From: Prochlorococcus sp. AG-355-I04
GTDB taxonomy: Bacteria; Cyanobacteriota; Cyanobacteriia; PCC-6307; Cyanobiaceae
Direction: 5' to 3'
DNA length: 64,000 bases
Assembly (NCBI GenBank): GCA_003280915.1
Contig: QCDL01000006.1
Span: 23,621-87,620 of the forward strand
A model generated the notes under the pieces. The model saw nothing but the letters and a program-made list of their open reading frames with translations. It was not told where the DNA came from and searched no databases. Below are positions 44,902 to 53,108 of the stretch, one piece after another; the first letter of the stretch is position 1; each line of letters opens with the position of its first letter. A program made the translations under genes and the position numbers.

Positions 44902-47832
44902 TTATTTTGTCTCCATCCAATTGTCTCCAATTCCAATATCAACTAAAAGAGGCACATTTAATTTTACACAATCTTCCATAGTCTTCTTTACTAATTTCGT
45001 CGTAAATTCCAAAGAATCTGGTTCAACTTCAAACAATAATTCATCATGTACTTGTAAAAGCATTTTTGCTGGAACATTCATTTCTATGAATTTTTTATTT
45101 AGTTGAACCATTGCAATTTTAATAATATCTGCACTTGAACCCTGAATTGGGGCATTGGCTGCGGCTCTTAGTGATTGAGCTTCCATGCCAGCTCTTCTTG
45201 CGGATTGCAGGTCAATTTCGTAAGGATCTTTTCCTATTAGTCTTCCAAGTCCATTTTTATCAAACTTAAATTCTCTTTTTCGACCAAAAATTGTTTTTAC
45301 ATAACCTTTTGATAAGGCAAGCCTTTCTTGAAGTTCAAGAAATTTGAAAATTTTGGAATATCTTTTTTTGTATTTTATTAGGAATTCTTTTGCTTCTGGA
45401 GTACTTACTCCTGTTGAACGGGCAAACTTTTTTATCCCCATACCATAGATAACTCCGAAATTTATTGTTTTCCCAACTCTCCTCTCATCAGAAGAAATTT
45501 CTTCTTTCTCAAAAATTAATCTTGCAGTCAAAGAATGAATGTCATCATTTTTATGAAATGCATTTATTAGTATTTCTTCATCCGCTAAGTGAGCGAGTAT
45601 TCTTAATTCAATCTGAGAATAATCAGCTGATAAAAGTTTCCAATTTTTTTCAGGCAAGAATGCTTTTCTGATTCTCCTACTAAATTCAGTCCTAACCGGG
45701 ATATTTTGAAGATTAGGATTGCTACTACTTAGTCTCCCAGTCGCTGTAGCAGCTTGATTAAAGTTTGTATGAACTCTTCCTGTCTTTTCGTTAATAAGAT
45801 TTGGAAGAGCATCAATATAGGTGCTAAGTAATTTGCTAAGAGTTCTATGTTTTATTAAATGTTGGATTATTTCATGTTCGTCGACTAATCTTTCCAGAAC
45901 TACTGCATCTGTACTCCATCCTGTTTTTGTTTTACGTGATTTTTTCTTATCCAAATTTAATTTTTCAAACAAGATCTCACCAAGTTGTTTTGGTGAAGAT
46001 AGATTGAAACCCTCCTCTGCTAACTCATAAACTTTACTTTCAATATCTTCTAAGGTACTTTTTAATTCTTTTGAAAGTTTATCCAAATAAGGGATGTCGA
46101 TGGTTATGCCATTCATTTCCATTTGGGACAATACCGGCTCTAAAGGCAGCTCGATTTCTTCGAACAATTTGATTAATTCATCTTTTTCCTTTGAAAAACT
46201 TTCTTTAAAAATTTTGACAATCTTAAAAGTTAGAAAAACATCATAACCGCAGTAAATACTTGCTTCATCAATATCAACAAATGAAAAGTCTTTATTTTTT
46301 CCAACTGTCTCCTTAAATGAAGGAGGCTTAAATCCAAATAATCTAAAACTAATTTCACTTAACCCATGTTTCTCCTGATTATTAAGAAGGTAGTCTGCTA
46401 ACAAGGTGTCAAAGGTTACGCCTTTAAGATCAAGGCCATGATTAAAAAATATTTGCCTATCAAATTTTGAATTTTGGAGTGCCTTTTCTTTTTTTGGATC
46501 TTCTATCCAATTTCTTAAATTTGAGAAAACATCTTCTATTGATAATTGATTGGAGGTCTCCTTTTTTGTTTGATGACCAAGAGGTATATAAAATAAATCA
46601 TCATTTTCTTCTCCAAGACATAACCCTATCCCAACAAGTTCCGCATCGATTGGATTCAAACTATTGGTCTCTGTATCTAAAGAAACTATTTGATTAGTCT
46701 TGTCTAATCTTTGGATTAATTTATCAAGTAATTCGAAATCATTTACAACAGTTACGTTGATTTTAGGGATTTTATTTTCACTATTTTCTAATTCATTATT
46801 ACTTGAGACTTTTGGTGCCTTCTCCTCCTCTTTAGCTACATTATTTTTGTCAAAACCACCTTTGCTGAAAGTTGAATTGAAAATATCAATTTGTCTAAGT
46901 AGTGTTGATAGTTCTAATTTTTTCAGTGACTCTGAAAGCAGTTCTTGATTTATATTTTTTAATTCATAACCGTTACTTAAAATTAAAGGGACCTCAGTAT
47001 TTATTTTTGCTAAATCCCTGGAAAGAAAAGCATTATGTTTATCGTTTCTTAGCTTTTCTATAACTGAACCTTTGATGAATCCTTTATATTTCTTGTCGTT
47101 GTTCTGCTGAATCTTTTCCAAAGCATGATAGATTCCCTCAAGCGTGTCGTTCTCTTTTAGTAGATTAATTGCAGTTTTTGGACCTACCCCTTTTATACCT
47201 GGGATATTATCAGAACTATCACCAGTTAGGGCTTTAAGATCAACTACTCTTTCTGGCGCAACACCTAATTTTTCTTTTACTCCATTTTCATTCATAAGAG
47301 TTGGATTTCCACTTTTCGCATATGGACCACCACCCATATAAAGTACATAAATATCTTTTTGATCATCTACTAATTGAAATAAATCCCTATCTCCAGAAAG
47401 AATATTCACGCACCATCCTTTAGAAGAAGCATCATTTGCAATTGTGCCTAGGAGATCATCTGCTTCGTATCCTGGAGATTTAAAAATTGGTAAATTAAGG
47501 CTTTCTTCTAAAATGATTTCTAGTTGTTCAATATCCTGAAAAAAAACATCTGGTGCTACATCTCTATTGGCCTTATAATTTGGATCTAATTCATGTCTGA
47601 AAGTAGGTTTTTCGGTATCAAACGTAATACAAACACCCTCAGGACTAATATTTTTACAATTATCCAGAAGGCTTTTTAGAAATCCATAAGTGACACTTGT
47701 TGGAAATCCCTCTTTGGTAGTTAAACCTCCATCAATCCCTTTGCTAAATGCATAGAAGCTTCTAAAAGCAAGTGAGTGGCCATCGACTAAAAGTAAAATT
47801 GGTTTTTTAGAGTTTTCAGATTTTAAACTCAT
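44902..47832 (-). CDS. polA: DNA polymerase I
   Basis: A 976-residue three-domain enzyme for Okazaki fragment processing and repair. The 5'-3' exonuclease domain has LLLVDGHSLAFRSFYAFSKG and PGYEADDLLGTIANDASSKG, GDSSDNIPGIKGVGPKTAIN. The 3'-5' proofreading domain appears active, since SLDTETNSLNPIDAELVGIG keeps the Asp-x-Glu pair. The polymerase has motif A LLSADYSQIELRILAHLADE, motif B RRVGKTINFGVIYGMG and motif C LQVHDELLFEVE. It overlaps the preceding membrane fusion protein gene by four bases and precedes cysS. Confidence 0.97.
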   Translation of the reverse strand: MSLKSENSKKPILLLVDGHSLAFRSFYAFSKGIDGGLTTKEGFPTSVTYGFLKSLLDNCKNISPEGVCITFDTEKPTFRHELDPNYKANRDVAPDVFFQDIEQLEIILEESLNLPIFKSPGYEADDLLGTIANDASSKGWCVNILSGDRDLFQLVDDQKDIYVLYMGGGPYAKSGNPTLMNENGVKEKLGVAPERVVDLKALTGDSSDNIPGIKGVGPKTAINLLKENDTLEGIYHALEKIQQNNDKKYKGFIKGSVIEKLRNDKHNAFLSRDLAKINTEVPLILSNGYELKNINQELLSESLKKLELSTLLRQIDIFNSTFSKGGFDKNNVAKEEEKAPKVSSNNELENSENKIPKINVTVVNDFELLDKLIQRLDKTNQIVSLDTETNSLNPIDAELVGIGLCLGEENDDLFYIPLGHQTKKETSNQLSIEDVFSNLRNWIEDPKKEKALQNSKFDRQIFFNHGLDLKGVTFDTLLADYLLNNQEKHGLSEISFRLFGFKPPSFKETVGKNKDFSFVDIDEASIYCGYDVFLTFKIVKIFKESFSKEKDELIKLFEEIELPLEPVLSQMEMNGITIDIPYLDKLSKELKSTLEDIESKVYELAEEGFNLSSPKQLGEILFEKLNLDKKKSRKTKTGWSTDAVVLERLVDEHEIIQHLIKHRTLSKLLSTYIDALPNLINEKTGRVHTNFNQAATATGRLSSSNPNLQNIPVRTEFSRRIRKAFLPEKNWKLLSADYSQIELRILAHLADEEILINAFHKNDDIHSLTARLIFEKEEISSDERRVGKTINFGVIYGMGIKKFARSTGVSTPEAKEFLIKYKKRYSKIFKFLELQERLALSKGYVKTIFGRKREFKFDKNGLGRLIGKDPYEIDLQSARRAGMEAQSLRAAANAPIQGSSADIIKIAMVQLNKKFIEMNVPAKMLLQVHDELLFEVEPDSLEFTTKLVKKTMEDCVKLNVPLLVDIGIGDNWMETK

Positions 47833-48890
47833 TTTCTCTTCTTAGCCCAAGGTGGAATATCAATAAAGATTTGCTCTCCAGGTTCTAATCCATCAATTAC
47901 TGAAGTTTTATTTCCACTACTAATACCAATTTCGATTTTTTCAAATTTGGGAGAATTGTTTTTATCAACTTTCAAAATTCCTTTTTCACCTTTTTCAGTG
48001 ACAATAGAAACTGTTGGTACTAAGATTTTTTCTTCATTACCTTCGACTCTAAATTCAAGATCTGCAGTCATTCCAATTTTAATTTCTTCAGAAATATCTT
48101 TAAAATTTAAAGTTACTTCGAATGAGGTTACATTATTATCTTTTACAGCTCTTGTAGCTATTTTTTTAACTATGGCACTATATTTTTTTGAGGGATAAGC
48201 CTCAATTCTTACTGAGGCTTCTTGACCTATTTTTATTCTGCCAATGTCACTCTCAGGAACTTTAGCAACAATTTCTAGGCCCTCTGATAGTTCAAAAATA
48301 AAGTTTTTGGTTTTAGGGTCTGAACTTAAGTTTGTACTTGGTGTGACATAAGATCCTATCTCAGCATATTTTGCAGTTATCTTTCCTCCATAAGGAGCTT
48401 TAATTAGATAGAAACTTTTTTCAGCTTTTGCATCATTAAGTTTTGCGCTACTAATGTTGTAGTTATTTTTATAACTTTCATAGTCTTCTTTACTTACTGC
48501 GCCTTCTTGATATAAATATTCCCTTCTTAAAAATTCAGATTTTTGTTTTTCTAAATTTAATTCAAGTTCTTCAATTTTATAGATAAAATCTTCATCATCA
48601 AGAGAAGCTAAAACCTGATCTTTTTTTACAAGGTCGCCCTCATCTACTTTGATTTCTTTTATTACGCCTTGCTTCCGAGGCCCAATATTGCTTGTCCTTA
48701 TTGCTTTTACTTCACCACTAGTATTAATTGAATCTGAGAGGATTCCTTTTTCGACTTGAACTACAAAATCAGAAATATCTTTTGATTTATTTTTCTTGAA
48801 GGAATTGGTTATAAAAACGAAAAATATAGCTAGAGAAAGCAATATAATCCCACTTCTTAGATTTATATTTTTTTTTATTAAATCAAACAT
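47829..48890 (-). CDS. HlyD/MacA-type membrane fusion protein
   Basis: Periplasmic adaptor of an RND or ABC export system. I start at the ATG giving MFDLIKKNINLRSGIILLSL (353 residues); an upstream ATG would add 25 hydrophobic residues and is less typical. A single N-terminal anchor is followed by the lipoyl half QVEKGILSDSINTSGEVKAI, LVKKDQVLASLDDEDFIYKI, a coiled-coil hairpin (ELELNLEKQKSEFLRREYLY), the other lipoyl half and a beta-barrel region (VAKVPESDIGRIKIGQEASV). The partner transporter is not adjacent; instead polA overlaps its end by four bases. Confidence 0.85.
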   Translation of the reverse strand: MFDLIKKNINLRSGIILLSLAIFFVFITNSFKKNKSKDISDFVVQVEKGILSDSINTSGEVKAIRTSNIGPRKQGVIKEIKVDEGDLVKKDQVLASLDDEDFIYKIEELELNLEKQKSEFLRREYLYQEGAVSKEDYESYKNNYNISSAKLNDAKAEKSFYLIKAPYGGKITAKYAEIGSYVTPSTNLSSDPKTKNFIFELSEGLEIVAKVPESDIGRIKIGQEASVRIEAYPSKKYSAIVKKIATRAVKDNNVTSFEVTLNFKDISEEIKIGMTADLEFRVEGNEEKILVPTVSIVTEKGEKGILKVDKNNSPKFEKIEIGISSGNKTSVIDGLEPGEQIFIDIPPWAKKRK

Positions 48891-49033
48891 TTCTTTTTTA
48901 AGCAGAATTAGAGAATATTTAGGAACTAAATAAATAATCAAGACGATTATAATTAACTTATCCAAGATTGGTTAAGTAAATACTATATTACTAGAAGATG
49001 TTTTCTTGATAATTTTTCCATAAGTTTTTTCAA

Positions 49034-50125
49034 ATGTTAAAAGCAGGTATTATTGGATTACCAAATGTTGGAAAATCAACTCTATTTAATGCACTTGTAG
49101 AAAATGCTAAGGCCCAAGCGGCTAATTTTCCCTTTTGTACTATAGAACCTAATAAAGGCATAGTTTCAGTCCCAGATCAAAGGTTGCAAGAGTTAGGTAA
49201 TTTAAGTTCTAGCCAAAATATTATCCCAACAAAAATTGAATTTGTAGATATCGCAGGACTAGTAAAGGGAGCTAGTAAAGGCGAAGGTTTGGGAAATAAA
49301 TTTTTATCAAATATTAGGGAGGTTGATGCAATAGTTCATGTTGTAAGGTGCTTTGAAGATAGTGATGTAATTCATGTTTCTGGAAAGGTAGATCCCCTGG
49401 ATGACATTGAGATAATTAATCTGGAATTGAATTTAGCTGATTTATCTCAACTCCAAAAAAGAAGAGAAAGAATTAAAAAACAGGTTAGAACTAGTAAAGA
49501 GGCAGCTAAAGAAGATACCTTACTAGAAAAAATTGAAGAAGAGCTAGAGAAAGGCCTTTCAGTTAGATCAATATCTTTGAATGAAGAAGAAAATTTAATA
49601 ATTAAGCAATTAGGCTTCCTTACTGCTAAACCAATTATTTACGCAACTAATTTGAATGAAAATGATTTAGCTGAAGGTAATGATTTTTCATCAACAGTTC
49701 AGAGTTTTGCAAGCAATGAAAATACAGAATGTATAAAAATATCAGCGCAAGTCGAATCTGAATTAATAGAGTTAGAACCAGAAGATAAAAAAGACTACCT
49801 TATTGGCTTAGGAGTAGAAGAAGGGGGATTAAGTTCATTAATTAGATCAACATATAAATTATTGGGATTAAAAACTTATTTCACTACCGGAGAAAAGGAG
49901 ACAAAAGCTTGGACAATAAAAGATGGGATGACTGCGCCACAGGCAGCAGGAGTAATTCATACTGATTTTGAAAAAGGATTTATAAGAGCTCAGACTATTT
50001 CGTATCAAAATTTAATTGATTCAGGTTCAATTGCCAATGCAAAAACTAAAGGTCTTTTAAGAAGTGAAGGTAAGGAATATATTGTTAACGAAGGTGATGT
50101 AATGGAGTTCTTATTTAACGTTTAG
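49034..50125 (+). CDS. ychF: Redox-/ribosome-associated GTPase YchF
   Basis: A 363-residue universally conserved Obg-family ATPase/GTPase. The P-loop is AGIIGLPNVGKSTLFNALVE at residues 4-23, the G2/G3 region NFPFCTIEPNKG and EFVDIAGLVKGASKGEGLGN, and the coiled-coil middle region QKRRERIKKQVRTSKEAAKE. The C-terminal TGS domain has TTGEKETKAWTIKDGMTAPQ and DFEKGFIRAQTISYQNLID. YchF binds ribosomes and affects oxidative stress responses in E. coli; the role here is not shown. Confidence 0.96.
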   Translation: MLKAGIIGLPNVGKSTLFNALVENAKAQAANFPFCTIEPNKGIVSVPDQRLQELGNLSSSQNIIPTKIEFVDIAGLVKGASKGEGLGNKFLSNIREVDAIVHVVRCFEDSDVIHVSGKVDPLDDIEIINLELNLADLSQLQKRRERIKKQVRTSKEAAKEDTLLEKIEEELEKGLSVRSISLNEEENLIIKQLGFLTAKPIIYATNLNENDLAEGNDFSSTVQSFASNENTECIKISAQVESELIELEPEDKKDYLIGLGVEEGGLSSLIRSTYKLLGLKTYFTTGEKETKAWTIKDGMTAPQAAGVIHTDFEKGFIRAQTISYQNLIDSGSIANAKTKGLLRSEGKEYIVNEGDVMEFLFNV

Positions 50126-50133
50126 TAAGTCTC

Positions 50134-50292
50134 TTAAGGCTTACTATTTTGCTTTTTGAATTTAAATTCAAAAAATGAAATTAATAAAATTAAGATACAT
50201 CCTAAGCAACTTCCTATTAACCCAAAAACAATGGTTGTAAAGCCATCATCGTAGCCATATTGTAGTTGTGGCAAGTGAGGAGGTATTGGCAT
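50134..50292 (-). CDS. Small single-span membrane protein (52 aa)
   Basis: A 52-residue frame with a proline-rich start (MPIPPHLPQLQYGYDDG), a clear membrane helix (FTTIVFGLIGSCLGCILILL then ISFFEF) and a basic tail (KFKKQNSKP). Its ATG overlaps the stop of the gene before it (TAATG), strong evidence of coupled translation. The topology resembles accessory subunits of thylakoid complexes, but no family is recognised. It converges with ychF. Confidence 0.6.
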   Translation of the reverse strand: MPIPPHLPQLQYGYDDGFTTIVFGLIGSCLGCILILLISFFEFKFKKQNSKP

Positions 50293-50453
50293 TATTTTTC
50301 AACAGAATTTTCAATATCTTCCAGTAAATGTTTAGTTGATCTACTAAAACCATTAGTTTTTAAATAGTTTTGAGCCTCTCTAAATTTTTCAGCTACTCTT
50401 TTTGCATAAGGAGTATTCATGGAATTTTGAGTCATGTTGAAAATGCGACTCAT
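50292..50453 (-). CDS. Small helical hypothetical protein (53 aa)
   Basis: A 53-residue soluble protein (MSRIFNMTQNSMNTPYAKRV, EKFREAQNYLKTNGFSRSTK, HLLEDIENSVEK), rich in charged residues and probably helical. Internal ATGs (for example at FNM and NSM) are alternative starts. The stop overlaps the start of the 52-residue membrane protein as TAATG. No family is recognised. Confidence 0.55.
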   Translation of the reverse strand: MSRIFNMTQNSMNTPYAKRVAEKFREAQNYLKTNGFSRSTKHLLEDIENSVEK

Positions 50454-50596
50454 TTTATAATCTGATTTAGGTAACCCCTTGATAAGTATTCAAAAATACA
50501 AGAATATAAAAATAGGATTTTTTACTTATTAAGAAATTTATTGTGAAAAGTTCTTGATTCTCCAAATAAAGTTTTTTCAAATTAGAAAAATTGATA

Positions 50597-50881
50597 ATGG
50601 CAAATATATTATTAATTCTTTTTTTTGTACTTTTATTTTTATTACTTTTTTATTCAAAACGAAATAGAGGGTTAGCCCAAAAAACAACAATTAGTCCAAC
50701 TTATGTACCTTTCTTAAAAGAACAAGAATTTAATCCTGACATAAGTACTGATAATTGGGATTTACACAAACTTAGATTAGATAAATTTAAAAGATCACAA
50801 TATAAGGGATTAACTTTCTTCTTAAGTTCAGAAAATAAAATTTACTATCTTTCTGAAGAAGGGGATAAGGTTTATTGCTAA
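50597..50881 (+). CDS. Small membrane-anchored hypothetical protein
   Basis: I start at the ATG giving MANILLILFFVLLFLLLFYS, a strong N-terminal helix; an in-frame TTG two codons earlier is possible but not needed. The soluble part (94 residues in total) has KTTISPTYVPFLKEQEFNPD and LTFFLSSENKIYYLSEEGDK. One anchor with a small domain facing the cytoplasm or lumen is expected. First of three tiny membrane-protein genes in a row. Function unknown. Confidence 0.6.
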   Translation: MANILLILFFVLLFLLLFYSKRNRGLAQKTTISPTYVPFLKEQEFNPDISTDNWDLHKLRLDKFKRSQYKGLTFFLSSENKIYYLSEEGDKVYC

Positions 50882-50934
50882 CAGGTGAAATTAATTTTAT
50901 AAATAAGAAAAGCCGATAGAAATTAATAATATTA

Positions 50935-51186
50935 ATGAAGTATTTATTTTTATTATCAGAAAAGTTCTACAGGCTTATTCAATGGGAGTGGAATACCTTA
51001 AAAAATCTAAGAAGAACAAAAAGAAAGAATTATTTTTTAAGAGGATCATTTGCTTTATTTAGTTTATTCTCTATTCTTTTTTTAATATTTTCGCCTCCTA
51101 TTACTTTCGGAATATTATTTGGAGAGGGATTAAAATTTAGTATTTTTTTTATTTGGATATGGATTTTAAATTTAAAGTTTTTTTGA
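50935..51186 (+). CDS. Small membrane protein
   Basis: An 83-residue protein with a basic, Trp-containing N-terminus (RLIQWEWNTLKNLRRTKRKN) and two hydrophobic helices (RGSFALFSLFSILFLIFSPP and GEGLKFSIFFIWIWILNLKF). No family recognised. It lies 53 bases after the previous small gene and 58 before the next, on the same strand, and may share a transcript ending at the terminator near 51.57 kb. Confidence 0.55.
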   Translation: MKYLFLLSEKFYRLIQWEWNTLKNLRRTKRKNYFLRGSFALFSLFSILFLIFSPPITFGILFGEGLKFSIFFIWIWILNLKFF

Positions 51187-51244
51187 AAATGTATAATTTA
51201 CTTCCCAAGGTTATTTAAAATTAAGAATATAAAAAAATAAACTT

Positions 51245-51460
51245 ATGCCAAAAATATTCAAACAAAATAAGTTCGCTTTGTTGGGAGCAAATATATTAAT
51301 AATTTTACTTTGGGTAACTACATCTTCCTTTTTGATGAATTTATTTCAAAGTGAAAATGCCCCATTTTATATGTATAAAATTTCTTTTTTAATAAGATTC
51401 CTCCCTCCTATTTGGGTTACATGGTTACTTTGGATAAAAAGAGGTGGTTTAAAAAGATAA
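51245..51460 (+). CDS. Small membrane protein
   Basis: A 71-residue protein with two predicted helices (FALLGANILIILLWVTTSSF and ISFLIRFLPPIWVTWLLWIK) and basic ends (MPKIFKQNK and RGGLKR). No family is recognised. It is the last gene before a strong terminator. The 90 bases between its stop and the terminator stem hold nothing I can name. Confidence 0.55.
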   Translation: MPKIFKQNKFALLGANILIILLWVTTSSFLMNLFQSENAPFYMYKISFLIRFLPPIWVTWLLWIKRGGLKR

Positions 51461-51553
51461 ATTACAAAAGCATTTTTACGGATTTACTATAAAAACAAAT
51501 CAGTTAAGATCTGAAAGCTTACTTGAAATTTTCATGTAAGAATTAGGTAATTG

Positions 51554-51591
51554 AGAGATTGTTTTTAGCTAAGAAACAATCTCTTTTTTTA
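51554..51591 (+). terminator. Strong plus-strand terminator
   Basis: Perfect 11-base stem AGAGATTGTTT/AAACAATCTCT with a nine-base loop and a T run. It would stop transcripts from the three small membrane-protein genes. A second hairpin for the opposite strand follows within 25 bases. Confidence 0.88.
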
Positions 51592-51608
51592 CAAATATTT
51601 TTTCTCAT

Positions 51609-51644
51609 AAAAAAGTGTTTGTCAGTATCCCTATTGACAAACAC
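51609..51644 (-). terminator. Minus-strand terminator of the hli operon
   Basis: Perfect ten-base stem GTGTTTGTCA/TGACAAACAC with a ten-base loop; on the minus strand it is followed by six T. It lies 24 bases after the stop of the 59-residue gene and would end the hli transcript. Confidence 0.85.
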
Positions 51645-51667
51645 TCATGACGATCATTTTTTAAAAA

Positions 51668-51847
51668 TTAAACAGGCAATCTATTATCAATTTCTACTAC
51701 TCCAGAATCCATAAGACGGCCGATCTTAATAACTAAAGCCATATCTAACCTTGAAAATTCAGATTGATGATTAGTTATCCAATCAAGTTCAGAAAGAGTT
51801 ATAACTCCCAAAGTATTTACTTTAAGAAAAAGTAAGCCTAAATTCAT
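51668..51847 (-). CDS. Small protein at the end of the hli operon (59 aa)
   Basis: A 59-residue soluble protein: MNLGLLFLKVNTLGVITLSE, LDWITNHQSEFSRLDMALVI, KIGRLMDSGVVEIDNRLPV. It reads like a small winged or helical domain with no membrane span. Its ATG lies one base after the stop of the 42-residue Hlip, so it is in the same operon. I do not recognise a family; its constant position next to hli genes in picocyanobacteria is a recollection that I cannot verify. Confidence 0.65.
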   Translation of the reverse strand: MNLGLLFLKVNTLGVITLSELDWITNHQSEFSRLDMALVIKIGRLMDSGVVEIDNRLPV

Positions 51848-51848
51848 T

Positions 51849-51977
51849 TTAAAAAATTCCTGGGATTATCCATCCGAATAAGCCATAATTTACAACTAAT
51901 GCAAATAAGCCCATCATTGCCATTCTTCCATTAGTTCTCTCGGCGTTTTGCCAATAAGTTGTTTTTGAATTTTCCAT
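51849..51977 (-). CDS. hli: High-light-inducible protein (42 aa)
   Basis: A one-helix Lhc-like protein of the thylakoid. ERTNGRMAMMGLFALVVNYG contains the chlorophyll-binding E-x-x-N-G-R core; the end GWIIPGIF is the common Hlip tail. Hlips dissipate excess energy and protect newly made chlorophyll proteins. It is 42 residues, too short for many gene finders. Part of a four-gene operon transcribed leftwards. Confidence 0.92.
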   Translation of the reverse strand: MENSKTTYWQNAERTNGRMAMMGLFALVVNYGLFGWIIPGIF

Positions 51978-52012
51978 TTTTCTGATTTGTAGAAATATTG
52001 AATAGTAGGTTT

Positions 52013-52273
52013 TTAAACGAAACCAGGAATTATTTGACCTGTTGTTAGGTAAGCTCCAACAGCAGCAATTAATCCAAGCATTGCGAATCTGCCGTTAAGA
52101 GTTTCAGCAACAACTTTTTCTTTTTCGATTGTTTTGACTTTTGTGTTTGTGTTTTTCATTTGATTAAAAGATGAATAGTTTAAATTTTCGTTTTGAAATT
52201 GCTTGGTCAAATAAGCAACGAGGATGGCTGTAAAGAATACAATTACGGCTAAGAAACCTGAAAGTGGACTCAT
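52013..52273 (-). CDS. hli: High-light-inducible protein with extra N-terminal helix
   Basis: I use the ATG giving MSPLSGFLAVIVFFTAILVA (86 residues), because it overlaps the upstream Hlip stop as TAATG. The first 24 residues form an additional hydrophobic helix, unusual in Hlips. After a charged linker (NTNTKVKTIEKEKVVAE) comes ETLNGRFAMLGLIAAVGAYL with the chlorophyll-binding core and the TGQIIPGFV tail. The result is a two-helix Hlip-like protein; a shorter start at the internal Met before KNTNTK would give a standard one. Confidence 0.88.
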   Translation of the reverse strand: MSPLSGFLAVIVFFTAILVAYLTKQFQNENLNYSSFNQMKNTNTKVKTIEKEKVVAETLNGRFAMLGLIAAVGAYLTTGQIIPGFV

Positions 52274-52479
52274 TAAAAAATGCCAGGAATAATTTGTCCA
52301 GTTGAAACGTAAGCACCTACTAAAGCAACAAGGCCAATCATTGCCCAACGACCATTAACTTTTTCTGCATTTTGTGGGTAGCTGTCGTATGAAACAGACT
52401 CATCTATGTAAGGACGTGTTTCAGTAGGAAACATGTTCTGTCTGCCGCCTGATTCAGTAGTAACGTTTGAATTAGCCAT
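52273..52479 (-). CDS. hli: High-light-inducible protein (68 aa)
   Basis: First gene of the hli operon. The N-terminal half is polar (TTESGGRQNMFPTETRPYID), followed by EKVNGRWAMIGLVALVGAYV and STGQIIPGIF, the standard Hlip core and tail. It shares a TAATG overlap with the next hli gene. Three GTTACATT-like octamers lie in the 100 bases upstream of it, which suggests light-dependent control. Confidence 0.94.
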   Translation of the reverse strand: MANSNVTTESGGRQNMFPTETRPYIDESVSYDSYPQNAEKVNGRWAMIGLVALVGAYVSTGQIIPGIF

Positions 52480-52501
52480 TGAAGTTGTGTAATTGTTAAT
52501 T

Positions 52502-52582
52502 AATGTAACACTAGTATTAATAAATGTAAAGTATTAAGCCGAAATTAAGTTATTTTCAAGATATTTACTACATAAATGTAAC
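52502..52582 (-). promoter_or_regulatory. Three HLR1-like half-sites upstream of the hli operon
   Basis: On the minus strand the octamer K-TTACATT occurs three times: GTTACATT (52502-52509), TTTACATT (52523-52530) and GTTACATT (52575-52582). The known RpaB-binding HLR1 element consists of (G/T)TTACA(T/A)(T/A) direct repeats, but with a two-base spacer; here spacing is about 13 and 44 bases. So this is a candidate, not a canonical site. The rest of the 294-base gap to 52774 holds no gene that I can see. Confidence 0.5.
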
Positions 52583-52773
52583 ATATTCGCGACATATACT
52601 TTTAAATAGTTGTTTTTTGGGATTGTTTTTTTTATTTTCTTGGCATCATAAATGGGCAAGTCTTCTGTTTAAGAGTTGAGAAAAATACTTTTTAAAAATT
52701 TTATTAATAGTTTTAGGTAGAAAAGGCTTGATTTAGGCTTCTATTTTCTTAAGTAAATCTAATTTTGAATAGC

Positions 52774-53049
52774 TTATTCCATTGATATCGAAATAAATTG
52801 GTCAGGATCATAATTAGAAATCCAACTTAGTATTTTTTCTTCTTCTTCTAATGTTCTAGTACACGCAAAACCATATTTTGCTCTGACTTTTTCAGAAGCT
52901 TTATGCAAAGCTTGAATAGCAAGAGATTTAAATTCTGAAATTTTCAAGGAATCTCCAGGTTTCAAATATTCTAAAATTACTGTAGAGGGTGAATATAGAG
53001 ATGCTTTTTTACCGTCAGGTAAATTTATTTGAAAATGAATTTCTGGCAT
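52774..53049 (-). CDS. MSMEG_0570 family nitrogen starvation response protein
   Basis: A 91-residue member of the Nit1C gene set. I use the ATG giving MPEIHFQINLPDGKKASLYS, the family start; a longer frame upstream is not conserved-looking. Further marks: STVILEYLKPGDSLKISEFK and ASEKVRAKYGFACTRTLEEE. The biochemical role is not known. It is the last gene of the cluster, 59 bases after the AIR synthase-like gene. Confidence 0.88.
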   Translation of the reverse strand: MPEIHFQINLPDGKKASLYSPSTVILEYLKPGDSLKISEFKSLAIQALHKASEKVRAKYGFACTRTLEEEEKILSWISNYDPDQFISISME

Positions 53050-53108
53050 TTTTAAATTACTTTCCTTTGTTTTATATGAAAATTTTAGTTGATTGGAGCA
53101 TTGAGGAT

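Noticed and set aside
50251..50292. Yfr1-like CTCCTCAC motif on the minus strand
   Set aside because: It lies within the start of the 52-residue protein and lacks the flanking hairpins of Yfr1.
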